A DNA stretch of 64,000 nucleotides from Gp6-AA40 sp035492455. Its GTDB lineage: Bacteria > Acidobacteriota > Vicinamibacteria > Vicinamibacterales > UBA2999. Of the stretch, positions 15,532-26,677 are shown piece by piece (the stretch's first letter is position 1; every line of letters starts with the position of its first letter). The stretch lies in NCBI GenBank assembly GCA_035492455.1, contig DATJJE010000032.1, positions 1 through 64,000 on the forward strand, read 5' to 3'. Under the pieces are notes generated by a model, which saw only the letters and a list, made by a program, of their open reading frames with translations, did not search any database and was not told the DNA's origin. The position numbers and the translations under genes were made by a program.

Positions 15532-16522
15532 ACTTGTCAGGAAACTGCTTGACGATGCCGTCGCTCAGTGCGTCGGCCATCATCAGGATGTGGTTGTATA
15601 CGGCGTCGTAGGCACGGACATCGGCCTCGTAGTCGTGCTTCAGGCGCGCGACCACTTCGTCGGTCGTGGTCGACAGATGCATCTTCATCATGTTCACCAG
15701 CGCGTCCTTCGGCCAGTTCGGATTGGCCTTGCTGAGGAAGGTCGCAATGTCGACGGCGTTCTGCTGCCACTTGTCGCTCGCCTGCTGCTGCGCTGCCTTA
15801 TCGCCCGCTTTCGCGGCCTTGATCAGATCGACAGCAATGACGATGTGCTGCTTCAGCAGTGATGTCAATTGCTGCCCCGCGGCTTGCCCGTAATACGCCG
15901 CAACGGCGTTGCCGATGTCCTCTTGATTTTTCATCAGCCGATTTGCCGCGGCTTGCGCGTCGGGACGGTCGTCGACTGCAGCGACGATGTAGTCGCGCGT
16001 CCACACCGTGTGATCCGTCCACAGCTTCCGCATGTCCTGATGCAGCGTCGCCGAACGGTCGGCCGCGAAGCTCGGTGACGCGACCGCGAGCAGCGCGCCG
16101 ACGATAGCTGCGGTCACCAGTCCCTTGCGGGTAGATGACGCGACAACCGGCTGGCCTGCGCGCGCCTGCTCGAGGCGCGCAAGGGTGTAGGCAGAGATCG
16201 CGAGAACGACGTCACGCACGGCGATGTCAAAGTAACCGCCGAGGACGAGATTTGCTGCCACGAGAATGAGCCAGGCGCTGGCGATCAACGCGCCGAGGCT
16301 CGGCCGGATCGCGAGAATCGTGATGCCAACGGCGAACTCGATAACGCCGACGATTCCCATAAATGCGCCGGCTGAGAAGGGAAGGAACTGCTGCGCTGCC
16401 GGTGCGACGTACGCTTCCCAGTTCGTCAGCAGATTGAAGAACTTGTCGAGCCCGGCCAGTGTCGCCATCAGTCCGATGGCCACTCTGAGAACCGTGATCG
16501 TGTTGTTGAGTCGTGAATCCAT
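15518..16522 (-). CDS. DoxX-like membrane domain fused to a periplasmic helical domain
   Basis: The 334-residue protein has a DoxX/SURF4-like N-terminal half with about four membrane segments (residues 5-125; LRVAIGLMATLAGLDKFFNLL and FMGIVGVIEFAVGITILA). A fifth hydrophobic segment with a signal-like end (VGALLAVASPSFA-ADRS, about residue 140-158) precedes a C-terminal helical domain of about 170 residues (LWTDHTVWTRDYIVAA, AYYGQAAGQQLTSLLKQHIVIAVDLIKAAKAGDK, LSTTTDEVVARL). The latter resembles small secreted proteins common in Firmicutes that carry no reliable function. A truncated copy of its last 60 residues lies at 14282-14518. The ATG is followed by a typical DoxX start. Function unknown; redox or quinone roles of DoxX are not shown here. 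Confidence 0.75.
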   Translation of the reverse strand: MDSRLNNTITVLRVAIGLMATLAGLDKFFNLLTNWEAYVAPAAQQFLPFSAGAFMGIVGVIEFAVGITILAIRPSLGALIASAWLILVAANLVLGGYFDIAVRDVVLAISAYTLARLEQARAGQPVVASSTRKGLVTAAIVGALLAVASPSFAADRSATLHQDMRKLWTDHTVWTRDYIVAAVDDRPDAQAAANRLMKNQEDIGNAVAAYYGQAAGQQLTSLLKQHIVIAVDLIKAAKAGDKAAQQQASDKWQQNAVDIATFLSKANPNWPKDALVNMMKMHLSTTTDEVVARLKHDYEADVRAYDAVYNHILMMADALSDGIVKQFPDKFKAS

Positions 16523-16570
16523 TTATTGCCTCCACTCACAACAGAGTCGCAAGCCCGCCAGAGGTGACAT

Positions 16571-16594
16571 CCAACCTCCGGCGTGCCAGGTTGG
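16571..16594. promoter_or_regulatory. Hairpin in the divergent gap between the DoxX fusion and DUF2231 genes
   Basis: CCAACCT and AGGTTGG form a perfect 7-bp inverted repeat with a 10-base spacer in the 109-base divergent region. Placement suits an operator better than a terminator. Nothing else recognisable is present in the gap. Confidence 0.3.
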
Positions 16595-16631
16595 GTCCGC
16601 GGCTTGCACCCGAACGCGGCAGGAGTGGTGT

Positions 16632-17114
16632 ATGGAAAGCAGAGCCAAACTTCTTGGACATCCGATTCACCAGATGCTCATCGTCTTCCCCCTGGGCCTC
16701 CTCGCGATGGCATTGGTCTTCGACATCATTCACCTCGCGACGGACGTCGGTTACTGGTCGGAGATCGCGTACAGGATGATTGCGGCCGGCCTCATCAGCG
16801 GCCTCGTCGCTGCGCCCTTTGGTCTCATCGACTGGCTGGCGATACCGGCCGGTACCCGAGCCAAAAGGATTGGTGCGTGGCACGGCGGCGGCAACCTGAT
16901 CGTGGTGCTGCTCTATGCAGCCAGCTGGTGGTTCCGCCGCAGCGCTCCGCAGAATCCGATGAACCTCGCGTACGTGTTGTCGTTCGGCGGTGGTCTGATC
17001 GCGCTCGTTACGGGTTGGCTCGGCGGTGAGCTCGTCGATCGACTCGCCGTGGGCGTGGATCCTGGCGCGCATGTCGACGCACCCAGCTCGCTGAAATCGC
17101 GCCGCGCGGCGTAG
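16632..17114 (+). CDS. DUF2231 family membrane protein
   Basis: The 160-residue protein begins with the DUF2231 hallmark LLGHPIHQMLIVFPLGLLAMALVFDI and has four membrane segments (about residues 13-33, 45-70, 85-103 and 115-135). Conserved His residues occur in HPIHQML, IIHLATD and AWHGGGN, which in this family may bind heme or metal, though that is not established. ATG 16632 has AGGAG ten bases upstream. It ends directly before the ATG of the debranching enzyme, so the two are probably cotranscribed. Function unknown. Confidence 0.85.
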   Translation: MESRAKLLGHPIHQMLIVFPLGLLAMALVFDIIHLATDVGYWSEIAYRMIAAGLISGLVAAPFGLIDWLAIPAGTRAKRIGAWHGGGNLIVVLLYAASWWFRRSAPQNPMNLAYVLSFGGGLIALVTGWLGGELVDRLAVGVDPGAHVDAPSSLKSRRAA

Positions 17115-19265
17115 ATGCCCGAAGCGATCGTTCGTCCCGACACGCTGTACGCGTGGTCGGGACCTTCATTGCTCGTCGTCAATACGCGAGGCGAGTGCGC
17201 GGAGGATCACCGTCTCACTGGCTACTACTTTCGGGAGACGCGGTTCCTTCGCACACTGCAGCTGCGCATCAATGGACACACCCCGTGGTCGTGCGAGGCG
17301 GCCGCTGTCGGTCCCGATACCCTCGTTTTCACCTACGTACATCCTGAGATCACAGCACCGAGCGGTGGCGGCAGCGGCCAGGCTGGCGACGAAGAGAAAA
17401 CGGATGCGGACGGCATTCCGGAGCGAGCGATCGACATCCGCGTCACGTACACGCTGCGCGCGGGTTGGCTCGATGTGCGGACTCTCATCGGCAACCGCGC
17501 GCGCAAGCCGCTGCATCTGAGGGTCGCGTGGACCAACGAGGCGGACTACACCGACATTCAGGAAGCGGACGCCTTCAAGCCGAAAAATCATGGTCTCGAC
17601 TTTCGGACGCGCATTGAACCTGAGGATGCTGTCAACACCGAGATCGATCTCGCCCCGCAGGAGATACGCGAACTGTCGTTCCGCGTCCGGCCGGAAGGTA
17701 CGTCGCAAGACTTGACAGACGACGAGGTCAACGCGCGACAGGAGGCCATCGAACGCTGGCGTGCGACGTTTACGCGGCTGGAGATGCCCGGAAATCGACT
17801 CGCCGAACAGATCGTCGCGCACAACATTCGTGACTTTGCATCGTTCCCGCTGCTCGACGGCGATCGTGTGGAGTGGCTCACGCTGCAGGCAGGCATGCCG
17901 CTGTATCCGGCGTTCTTCGGACGGGACGCCGTAACCGCCGGATGGCAGGCGGGAATGATCGATCAGGGGCAATGTCTCTCCGCAGCGCTCGCGCGGCTCG
18001 CTCGCATGCAGAGCAACCGCTTCGACGATTGGCGCGACGAAGAACCCGGACGCATTCCTTACCAGATGCGCACAGGGCCGCTCGCAATTCTCAACGAGAA
18101 CCCCTACTCGGCCTACTACGCGGACTTCGCCAGCCCGCTGATGTTCATCATCTCGCTCGCGAATCTCTGGGCGTGGGTGGGTGAGACCGCGGTGATTCGC
18201 CGGCATTGGGACACGGCACGGCGCATCCTCGACTGGGCACGTCAATACGGCGATCGGGACGGCGACGGCTACCTCGAATACCAGACGCGGTCGAAGATGG
18301 GAACGAAGAATCAGGGGTGGAAGGACAGCGGCGACGCGATCATCTACGACGATGGCAGCGCCGTGCCGGCGCCGATTGCGACGTGCGAGCTGCAAGGCTA
18401 CTGGTACACCGCGCAGCACCTGATGGGCATGATGGCGTGGATGCTGGATGAGCGTGATGCCGCCTCTGCCTATTGGAAGAGCGCGGCGGATTTGAAAGAG
18501 CGGTTCAATCGCGACTGGTGGGTGGAGGAGGAAGGGTTCTTCGCGCTGGCGATGGATCCGCAAAAGCAACTCGTGCGCGCGGTGACATCGAATGTCGGTC
18601 ATTGCCTCGCCACAGGCATCATTGACGTCGGTCACCTGCGTGCCGTCGCCGGTCGCATGTTCGCGCCGGACATGTTCAGCGGCTGGGGCATCCGGACGCT
18701 GTCATCCTCGCATCGGTTCTACAACCCTCTGAGCTATCACCGCGGCACGGTGTGGGCTGTCGAGCAGGGGACCATTCTGTTCGGGCTGCGGCGCTTCGGG
18801 TTCGACGAACGGGCGCACGATCTCGCGAAGGCGATGTTCGATCTCGCGCAGCTTTATCCACAACACCGCATTCCCGAGTGCGTCGGCGGCTACGCGCGGT
18901 CGGAGTCCCCAACTCCGGGCGCATATCCGCGCGCCAACACGCCGCAGCTGTGGAATGCGACGTCGTTCCCGCTGGCCGTGCAGGTGCTGCTCGGGCTGCT
19001 GCCGCTCGCCCCCTTCAACACGCTGGTCGTCGATCCGAACCTGCCCGAGTGGCTGCCCGACGTCGTCATCCATGACCTGCGTGTTGGCCAGGCGCGCGTC
19101 ACACTGCGGTGCTGGCGTGACGCATCCGCCGAATCGCATTTCGAGGTTTTGAATCAGATCGGCACGCTGCATATCGTCAGGCAGCCGCCGCCGGAATCGA
19201 TTGACGCGGGATTGGGCGAACGCGTCGGCGACGCGTTCGAGACCATGTGGCGGAGGGCATCATGA
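17115..19265 (+). CDS. Amylo-alpha-1,6-glucosidase / glycogen debranching-like protein
   Basis: The 716-residue protein has an N-terminal GDE_N_bis-like beta-sandwich (about residues 1-210; VNTRGECAEDHRLTGYYFRETRFLRTLQLRING) and an alpha/alpha-barrel glycosidase domain (about 230-690). Within the barrel are PAFFGRDAVTAGWQAGM, YLEYQTRSKMGTKNQGWKDSGDAI and YHRGTVWAVEQG, with the WKDSGD acidic cluster typical of GH13-linked and GH15-like barrels. It should trim alpha-glucans in the cytoplasm. It differs from the partial debrancher at the left edge, so the organism has two such enzymes close together. The gene overlaps the following SDR gene by four bases (ATGA). Substrate is not determined by sequence. 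Confidence 0.88.
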   Translation: MPEAIVRPDTLYAWSGPSLLVVNTRGECAEDHRLTGYYFRETRFLRTLQLRINGHTPWSCEAAAVGPDTLVFTYVHPEITAPSGGGSGQAGDEEKTDADGIPERAIDIRVTYTLRAGWLDVRTLIGNRARKPLHLRVAWTNEADYTDIQEADAFKPKNHGLDFRTRIEPEDAVNTEIDLAPQEIRELSFRVRPEGTSQDLTDDEVNARQEAIERWRATFTRLEMPGNRLAEQIVAHNIRDFASFPLLDGDRVEWLTLQAGMPLYPAFFGRDAVTAGWQAGMIDQGQCLSAALARLARMQSNRFDDWRDEEPGRIPYQMRTGPLAILNENPYSAYYADFASPLMFIISLANLWAWVGETAVIRRHWDTARRILDWARQYGDRDGDGYLEYQTRSKMGTKNQGWKDSGDAIIYDDGSAVPAPIATCELQGYWYTAQHLMGMMAWMLDERDAASAYWKSAADLKERFNRDWWVEEEGFFALAMDPQKQLVRAVTSNVGHCLATGIIDVGHLRAVAGRMFAPDMFSGWGIRTLSSSHRFYNPLSYHRGTVWAVEQGTILFGLRRFGFDERAHDLAKAMFDLAQLYPQHRIPECVGGYARSESPTPGAYPRANTPQLWNATSFPLAVQVLLGLLPLAPFNTLVVDPNLPEWLPDVVIHDLRVGQARVTLRCWRDASAESHFEVLNQIGTLHIVRQPPPESIDAGLGERVGDAFETMWRRAS

Positions 19266-20278
19266 AATATCACCTGCTTCCTGTCGGCGAACAGGTCATC
19301 GTGATCACCGGCGCGTCGAGCGGCATTGGTCTAGTCACGGCGAAGCGTGCCGCTGGTCGCGGCGCACGCGTTGTGCTCGCCGCACGCAACGAAACCGATC
19401 TCCGGGCGGCATGCGACGGGATTCGCCGTGACGGCGGTCGTGCGGTTTACGTCGTCGCCGACGTCACCAACTACGACGATGTGAGGAAGGTCGGGGACGC
19501 GGCGATCGCGGAGTTCGGGCGCATCGACACATGGGTCAACAACGCCGCCGTGTCGATGTACGGCAAGACGTTCGAGATCCCGATCGAAGACATGCGGCGT
19601 CAGATGGAGGTGAACTTCTGGGGCGAGGTCTACGGATCGCGGGAAGCCGTCCGGCACCTGCGCGAGCGTGGAGGCGCCCTGATCAATGTCGCGAGCGGTC
19701 TCGCCGATCGCGCTATTCCGCTGCAGGGCATTTACTGCGCGGCCAAGCACGCCATTAAGGCATTCACCGACTCGCTGCGCATGGAGCTCGAGAAAGAAGG
19801 CATTCCCATCAGCGTGTCGCTGGTGAAGCCCGCCAGCATGGACACGCCGTTCTTCGAGAAGGCCAAGACCTACATCGGCGTCGAGCCGCAGCCGATCCCG
19901 CCCGTGTATGCACCGGAAATCGCGGCGGATGTTGTCCTTCGCTGCGCAGAGAAGCAGACGCGCGAAGTGTTCGCAGGCGGCGCCGCCGAGCTCGTCATGC
20001 TTGCGCGGCTCGTTCCCCGTATGGCTGATGTCTACATGGAAAAGATGCTGTTCAAACAACAAAGGTCCGACGAGCCTGCTTCAGCCGACCGCCCCGCCAA
20101 TCTCTATCAGCCGCTGGCCCACGATGGCGGCGAGCGCGGTCGCATCTGGAAGGGGAGGACCAAAGAGACCAGCGCCCTGACCTGGGCCGAGATGCGCCCG
20201 GTCGCTGCTGTGGCGAGCCTGGCCGCCCTCGCGCTGGGCGCGTTGGCCATTGCGAACCGCGTGTCACCTTTTGACTAG
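19262..20278 (+). CDS. SDR family oxidoreductase with C-terminal membrane segment
   Basis: The 338-residue protein is a classical short-chain dehydrogenase with cofactor motif TGASSGIGL (about residue 18-26), NNAA (about 97), and Ser-Tyr-Lys catalytic residues (INVASGL ... YCAAKHAIKAFTDSLRMEL). Residues about 255-310 are hydrophilic, and one hydrophobic segment (VAAVASLAALALGALAIA, about 313-331) may anchor it to the membrane. ATG 19262 is chosen because GGAGG lies just upstream and the start overlaps the stop of the debranching gene (ATGA). The overall form resembles membrane-tethered SDRs of unknown substrate. Confidence 0.88.
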   Translation: MKYHLLPVGEQVIVITGASSGIGLVTAKRAAGRGARVVLAARNETDLRAACDGIRRDGGRAVYVVADVTNYDDVRKVGDAAIAEFGRIDTWVNNAAVSMYGKTFEIPIEDMRRQMEVNFWGEVYGSREAVRHLRERGGALINVASGLADRAIPLQGIYCAAKHAIKAFTDSLRMELEKEGIPISVSLVKPASMDTPFFEKAKTYIGVEPQPIPPVYAPEIAADVVLRCAEKQTREVFAGGAAELVMLARLVPRMADVYMEKMLFKQQRSDEPASADRPANLYQPLAHDGGERGRIWKGRTKETSALTWAEMRPVAAVASLAALALGALAIANRVSPFD

Positions 20279-20295
20279 ATGCGACTCTAATAGGT

Positions 20296-20964
20296 ATGCA
20301 CGTGGTGAGTGGGGCGACGCTCGACCGGTGGACTGCACTCAGCGACGAGGAGATTGTTTCGAGGGTGGTTGAGGGGCAGACGGCCCTCTATGAAGTGCTG
20401 ATGAGGCGCTATAACGAGCGGATTTACCGCGCAGCGCGCGCCATCGTCAAAGACGAGGACGAGGCGGAAGACGTGATGCAGCAGGCCTACGTCAACGCCT
20501 ACTTTCACTTACGCCAGTTCGACCGCCGGGCGAAGTTTTCCACGTGGTTGACGCGCATCGCCATCCACGAGGCACTTGCGCGTGCACGCAAGCGCGGCCG
20601 CTATGACGCGGTTGATTTCACAGAACAGGAGAACCAGGCCGTGGAGCGGCAGCCATCGAGCAATCCGGAGCATCAGGCGTTTGCCGGCGAACTGCGGTCG
20701 CTTCTCGAAGCGTCCATCGATGAGCTCCCCGACGGTCTCCGCGAAGTCTTCATGCTGCGCGAGGTGGATGGCCTGAGCACCGCTGACACGGCCGAATGCC
20801 TGGGCGTCAGTGAAGATGTCGTCAAAACGCGGTTGTCGCGCGGCCGCGCCGCGCTGCGCAACGTGCTGGCGGAGCGCGCTGGAATCCTGGCGCCGGAGAC
20901 GTTCCGGTTCCCCCAGCCGCGCTGCGATCGAATTGTCGCGGCGGTGTTCGCACGCATCGCGTAA
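20296..20964 (+). CDS. RNA polymerase sigma factor, ECF/RpoE type
   Basis: The 222-residue protein contains region 2 (about residues 15-95: YNERIYRAARAIVKDEDEAEDVMQQAYVNAYFHLRQF, KFSTWLTRIAIHEALARARKR). Region 4 is about 135-190 (LPDGLREVFMLREVDGLSTADTAECLGVSEDVVKTRLSRGRAALR). The C-terminus adds a Cys-containing tail (FPQPRCDRIVAAVFARIA). No anti-sigma gene follows; the next 260 bases hold only a start-less ORF and a hairpin. The family call is secure, the regulon unknown. Confidence 0.92.
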   Translation: MHVVSGATLDRWTALSDEEIVSRVVEGQTALYEVLMRRYNERIYRAARAIVKDEDEAEDVMQQAYVNAYFHLRQFDRRAKFSTWLTRIAIHEALARARKRGRYDAVDFTEQENQAVERQPSSNPEHQAFAGELRSLLEASIDELPDGLREVFMLREVDGLSTADTAECLGVSEDVVKTRLSRGRAALRNVLAERAGILAPETFRFPQPRCDRIVAAVFARIA

Positions 20965-20971
20965 AACCTAA

Positions 20972-21142
20972 GAACGCAGTAACGACTGGCGTAACTCCGC
21001 GCTACGCCAAGAGAAGCGCGGATACAACCTTCACGCGGCCAAGGAGATCGGCATCGACGACTTCCAGGCAAGCCGTTGGTTGAAGTTCAACCTCAGCCCT
21101 GACCAGCAGCAAGATCTGGTGGAATATCTCAAATCGCTGTAG
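20972..21142 (+). pseudogene. Open frame without start codon, probable gene remnant
   Basis: Between two in-frame stops lies a 56-codon frame whose second half reads as convincing protein: LRQEKRGYNLHAAKEIGIDDF followed by RWLKFNLSPDQQQDLVEYLKSL. It is helical with a possible helix-turn-helix. No ATG or GTG occurs in it, and the single TTG comes after most of the frame, so it cannot be started normally. It may be the 3' end of a gene that lost its 5' part, or a peptide started from a rare codon. I recognise no family. Confidence 0.4.
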
Positions 21143-21158
21143 TCTCCTCCTCGCGAAA

Positions 21159-21184
21159 GGACCGGCGCCGGCTGGCGCCGGTCC
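21159..21184 (+). terminator. Strong GC hairpin upstream of the ccm operon
   Basis: GGACCGGCGCC and GGCGCCGGTCC form a perfect 11-bp stem with a 4-base loop, 17 bases after the start-less frame and 43 bases before ccmE. Only GTGCTATTCT follows, so it lacks a U-run. It probably separates the sigma-factor unit from the ccm operon, or lies in the ccm leader. Confidence 0.5.
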
Positions 21185-21227
21185 GTGCTATTCTGAAAAC
21201 CGTCCAAATCCAGAGAAGTCCTTATAT

Positions 21228-21652
21228 ATGAGTCAGAAAGCCAAAAAGATCGGCCTGACGTGCGTCGTCCTGGTCGTTGCCTTCGGCGGTCTGCTGTACT
21301 CGACGTTGAGCGAGGGAACCGAGTACTACAAACACGTCGATGAGGTGATGGCGGATCCCGGCGCGTGGTACGGAAAGAACCTTCAGCTCCACGGCTTCGT
21401 GCAGGGAGAGCCGGCGCGCAAGCGCGACTCGCTCGACTATCGCTTCGACGTGCAGAGCAACGGCAAGGTCGTCCGCGCGTACTACACCGGAATCGTCCCG
21501 GACACGTTCAAGGCTGACTCAGAAGTTGTGCTCAAGGGACGTCTCGAGACGGACGGAACATTTCACGTCGCGAAAGACGGTGTGATGGCCAAGTGTCCGT
21601 CGAAGTATGACCCGGCGAAATTGCCGCCGGCTTCCTCGTCGGGCACGAAGTA

Positions 21653-21653
<1 letters not shown>
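21228..21653 (+). CDS. ccmE: Cytochrome c maturation protein CcmE (Cys-type heme chaperone)
   Basis: The 141-residue protein has an N-terminal membrane anchor (about residues 8-26) and an OB-fold periplasmic domain with YKHVDEVMADPGAWYGKNLQLHG, VQGE and VVLKGRLETDGTFHV, as in CcmE. CcmE covalently carries heme from CcmC to the CcmF/H lyase. Canonical CcmE binds heme through His in HxxxY; here the equivalent position reads KCPSKYDP, i.e. CxxxY, a variant known from some sulfate reducers and archaea. It is the first gene of a compact operon: its stop overlaps the ATG of ccmF by one base. Confidence 0.92.
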
Positions 21654-24083
<2,430 letters not shown>

Positions 24084-24106
<23 letters not shown>

Positions 24107-24731
24107 TTCACAGCCGCTGCAGCCCTGGCAGTTCTTTACCCTCGCCGGTCTGGTCGGCGCGACCATCGTCGTGTTTCTGTCGGAAGGGCAGACGCCCGCC
24201 GGCATCATCCTCCTCAGCCTGATCATCTTCGGTGCGGCGGCGGTCGGTGCGGCCGCGTGGCGCATGTTCGCGCCGTTGTCGACAATTGATGAACCGGCGG
24301 GTCCGCAGATCTTCGGCGGCCGCACGCGTGCGGCGCTCGAGCGCGAAAAGACGCTCGTGCTCCGATCCATCAAGGACCTCGAGTTCGATCACGCAATGGG
24401 GAAAGTGTCCGACAAGGATTTTGCGGACATGGGCACGCGCCTACGCGCACGTGCTGCGGGACTGATTCGTCAGCTGGATGCGGGCACAAGTTACCGCCAG
24501 GCGATCGAGGCGGAGATAGAAAAGCGCGTGCGCGTCAAAAAGGATGCCGGTCGCGCCACGCCTGGCGCGTCAGGCGAGCCGGGCAGCGGGGTCCCCGCGG
24601 CGCCCGCGCCGGCGGGTGCCGTGGCTCGCCCCAACGAGACGCGCACGAAACTCTGTCTGTCGTGCTGCACGCCGAACGATCCCGACGCGCGCTTCTGCAA
24701 GGGTTGCGGTTATCAGCTGGGCGATTGGTGA
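24084..24731 (+). CDS. Zinc-ribbon membrane protein in the ccm operon, possibly CcmI-like
   Basis: The 215-residue protein has two hydrophobic segments (about residues 18-32 and 40-60), a helical region (ALEREKTLVLRSIKDLEFDHAMGKVSDKDFADM), a Pro/Ala linker, and a C-terminal zinc ribbon with CLSCC and FCKGCG. The helical part resembles the conserved stretch after the membrane spans of CcmI-type proteins, which hold apocytochrome for the heme lyase; a zinc ribbon is not part of CcmI. ATG 24084 lies inside the end of ccmF, so translation is coupled, and its stop overlaps the next ATG. Membership of the operon is firm, function inferred. Confidence 0.72.
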
Positions 24732-25966
24732 TGCAGTCGGGTATGCAGGTGGTTCGAAGGTTCGGGTGGTTCGTCGCTTCGATGGTGCTGGTCGTGGGCT
24801 TCGCTGATTTGGCGGTCGCGCAGATCAACATGCCCGATCCGTCCATCATCAACGGCAAGGCAATCCCTGCCGGCGAGCTCCAGACGGGAACGGTCACGGT
24901 GCGGATCGTGCGCGAAGCGCTCGGCAACAATGTCGTCGGCCAGCAGGTCACGCTCACCGTTAACGGCGAGATGAAAAAGGCCGTCACCGACGAGCAGGGA
25001 CGCGCCGAGTTCAAGGGGCTGCCGGCCGGCACCAACGCGGTGGCGGAAGCGAATGTCAAGGGCGAGCAGCTGAAATCGGATCCGTTCGTCGTGCCCTCCT
25101 CCGGCGGCCTGCGCGTGATCCTCGTCGCCGGTCTCGGCGACGCCGAGGCGCGGAAGAAGAAGGAAGAAGCGGAAGCGGCGGCGGCGCCGCCCGTCAAAGG
25201 GCAGGTCGTGCTCGGCGGCAACAGCCGCATCATCTTCGAATTCCCCGACGATCTGATGCGCGTGTACTACATGCTCGAGATCGTCAACAACGCACGTGCA
25301 CGGGTGGATATCGGCGGTCCGCTCATCGTCGATCTGCCGGAGGGAGCCGCCGGCGCGTCGCCGCTCGAAGGATCGTCGCCGCAGGCGACGGTCGCCGGGT
25401 CGCGCATCACCGTCACCGGGCCGTTCGCATCCGGAGTCACCAATGTGATGGTCGGCTTCCAGATGCCATTTACGACTTCGTCGATCTCGCTCGAACAGAA
25501 GTGGCCTGTGCCAATCGAGCAGGTCACCGTCGGGTCGCAGAAGATCGGTTCACTGTCAATTACGTCGCCGCAATTCTCGTCGGTTGGCGATGTGAAGAGT
25601 GACAACGGAGTTCCGTTCATCCTGGCAAGCGGCCCCGGCATGCCCGCCGGCGGCACACTGCGGATGCAGGTGAGTGGCCTTCCTGTGCACAGCTCGGTTC
25701 CGCGCTACACGGCGCTGGCGCTCGCGTTCGGCATCGCGCTGCTCGGCGTGTGGCTGGCGCTGCACGGCCCGACGAATGCGCGCGACGCGCACAAACGGCT
25801 GGTGGCGCGTCGTGATGCGCTGCTCGCCGAGCTGGCGCAGATCGAGGATCGCTCGCGCACGGGACGGGAGACACCCAAAGACACCACGCGCAAGCCGCGC
25901 GTCCTCGCGGAACTCGAACAGATTTACGGAGAGCTGGACGAAGCGAGCCCGGGCGCCGCGGCCTGA
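24731..25966 (+). CDS. Uncharacterised secreted/membrane protein of the ccm operon
   Basis: The 411-residue protein has an N-terminal signal segment (GWFVASMVLVVGFADLAVAQ). An Ig-like carrier or carboxypeptidase-regulatory-type beta domain follows (about residues 48-125; GTVTVRIVREALGNNVVGQQVTLTVNG), then an Ala/Glu linker, a second beta-rich domain (about 155-330) and one membrane segment (about 345-365). The cytoplasmic tail contains a helix (RDALLAELAQIEDR, LAELEQIYGELDE). It lies between the zinc-ribbon gene and ccmA with one-base and zero-base spacing, so it should work with the maturation system, perhaps on the periplasmic side. I do not recognise a named family. Confidence 0.7.
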   Translation: MQSGMQVVRRFGWFVASMVLVVGFADLAVAQINMPDPSIINGKAIPAGELQTGTVTVRIVREALGNNVVGQQVTLTVNGEMKKAVTDEQGRAEFKGLPAGTNAVAEANVKGEQLKSDPFVVPSSGGLRVILVAGLGDAEARKKKEEAEAAAAPPVKGQVVLGGNSRIIFEFPDDLMRVYYMLEIVNNARARVDIGGPLIVDLPEGAAGASPLEGSSPQATVAGSRITVTGPFASGVTNVMVGFQMPFTTSSISLEQKWPVPIEQVTVGSQKIGSLSITSPQFSSVGDVKSDNGVPFILASGPGMPAGGTLRMQVSGLPVHSSVPRYTALALAFGIALLGVWLALHGPTNARDAHKRLVARRDALLAELAQIEDRSRTGRETPKDTTRKPRVLAELEQIYGELDEASPGAAA

Positions 25967-26677
25967 ATGTCCATCGACTTCGACGAATTGACGGCCGATG
26001 ACGTATCGCGTCACTTCGGCCGGCGCAAAGCGCTTTCACGCATCTCCTTTCAGACACGCCGCGGTTCGATTCTCGGCCTGCTTGGGCCGAACGGCGCCGG
26101 CAAATCGACAATGATCGCGGTATTGGCGACGCTGCTGCGCCCGAGCGGCGGCGCGATTCGCTATGGCACGCATGCCGCGAAGAGCACTGGCTCCGCATTG
26201 CGTGCGCGCATCGGCATTCTCGGACACGACCTGTTTCTGTACCCCGAGCTGACCGCGCGCGAGAACCTGGCGTTCTTCGCCGGCCTCTACGGGGCGCGCG
26301 ACGCGCAGGCCGCCGCCGATCGCGCGCTCGCGCGTGCGGGCCTCGCGGACCGCGCACACGATCCGATATCCAACTTCTCGCGCGGCATGCGCCAGCGCGT
26401 CGCGCTCGAGCGCTCGCTGATCCATGCGCCCCGCCTTGTGCTGCTCGACGAGCCGTTCACCGGCCTTGACGATGCCTCCACCGCGGCACTGGTCGCGCGG
26501 CTGCGCGGCTTGCGCGACGAAGGAGCCATCGTCATCCTGGCGACACACGATCTCGATCTCGCCGACGGTCTGCTGGACGAAGCGCTGTTTCTGCGCGACG
26601 GCCGCATGCTCGATACGGTTGCCAGACCCGAGGCGCTACGTTCAACGTACCGGTCGATCATGGGGACGCGCGCATGA
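25967..26677 (+). CDS. ccmA: Heme exporter ATP-binding protein CcmA
   Basis: The 236-residue protein is a complete ABC ATPase with Walker A LLGPNGAGKST (about residue 38-48), signature FSRGMRQRVALERSL (about 132), Walker B RLVLLDEPFTGLD (about 152) and the switch His in ATHDLDLADG. The position directly before ccmB identifies it as the ATPase that, with CcmB, drives release of holo-CcmE from CcmC. Its end overlaps ccmB by four bases. Confidence 0.93.
   Translation: MSIDFDELTADDVSRHFGRRKALSRISFQTRRGSILGLLGPNGAGKSTMIAVLATLLRPSGGAIRYGTHAAKSTGSALRARIGILGHDLFLYPELTARENLAFFAGLYGARDAQAAADRALARAGLADRAHDPISNFSRGMRQRVALERSLIHAPRLVLLDEPFTGLDDASTAALVARLRGLRDEGAIVILATHDLDLADGLLDEALFLRDGRMLDTVARPEALRSTYRSIMGTRA

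Noticed and set aside
20052..20267. Short minus-strand ORF opposite the SDR gene end
   Set aside because: Antisense to the C-terminal part of a clear SDR protein and without motif.
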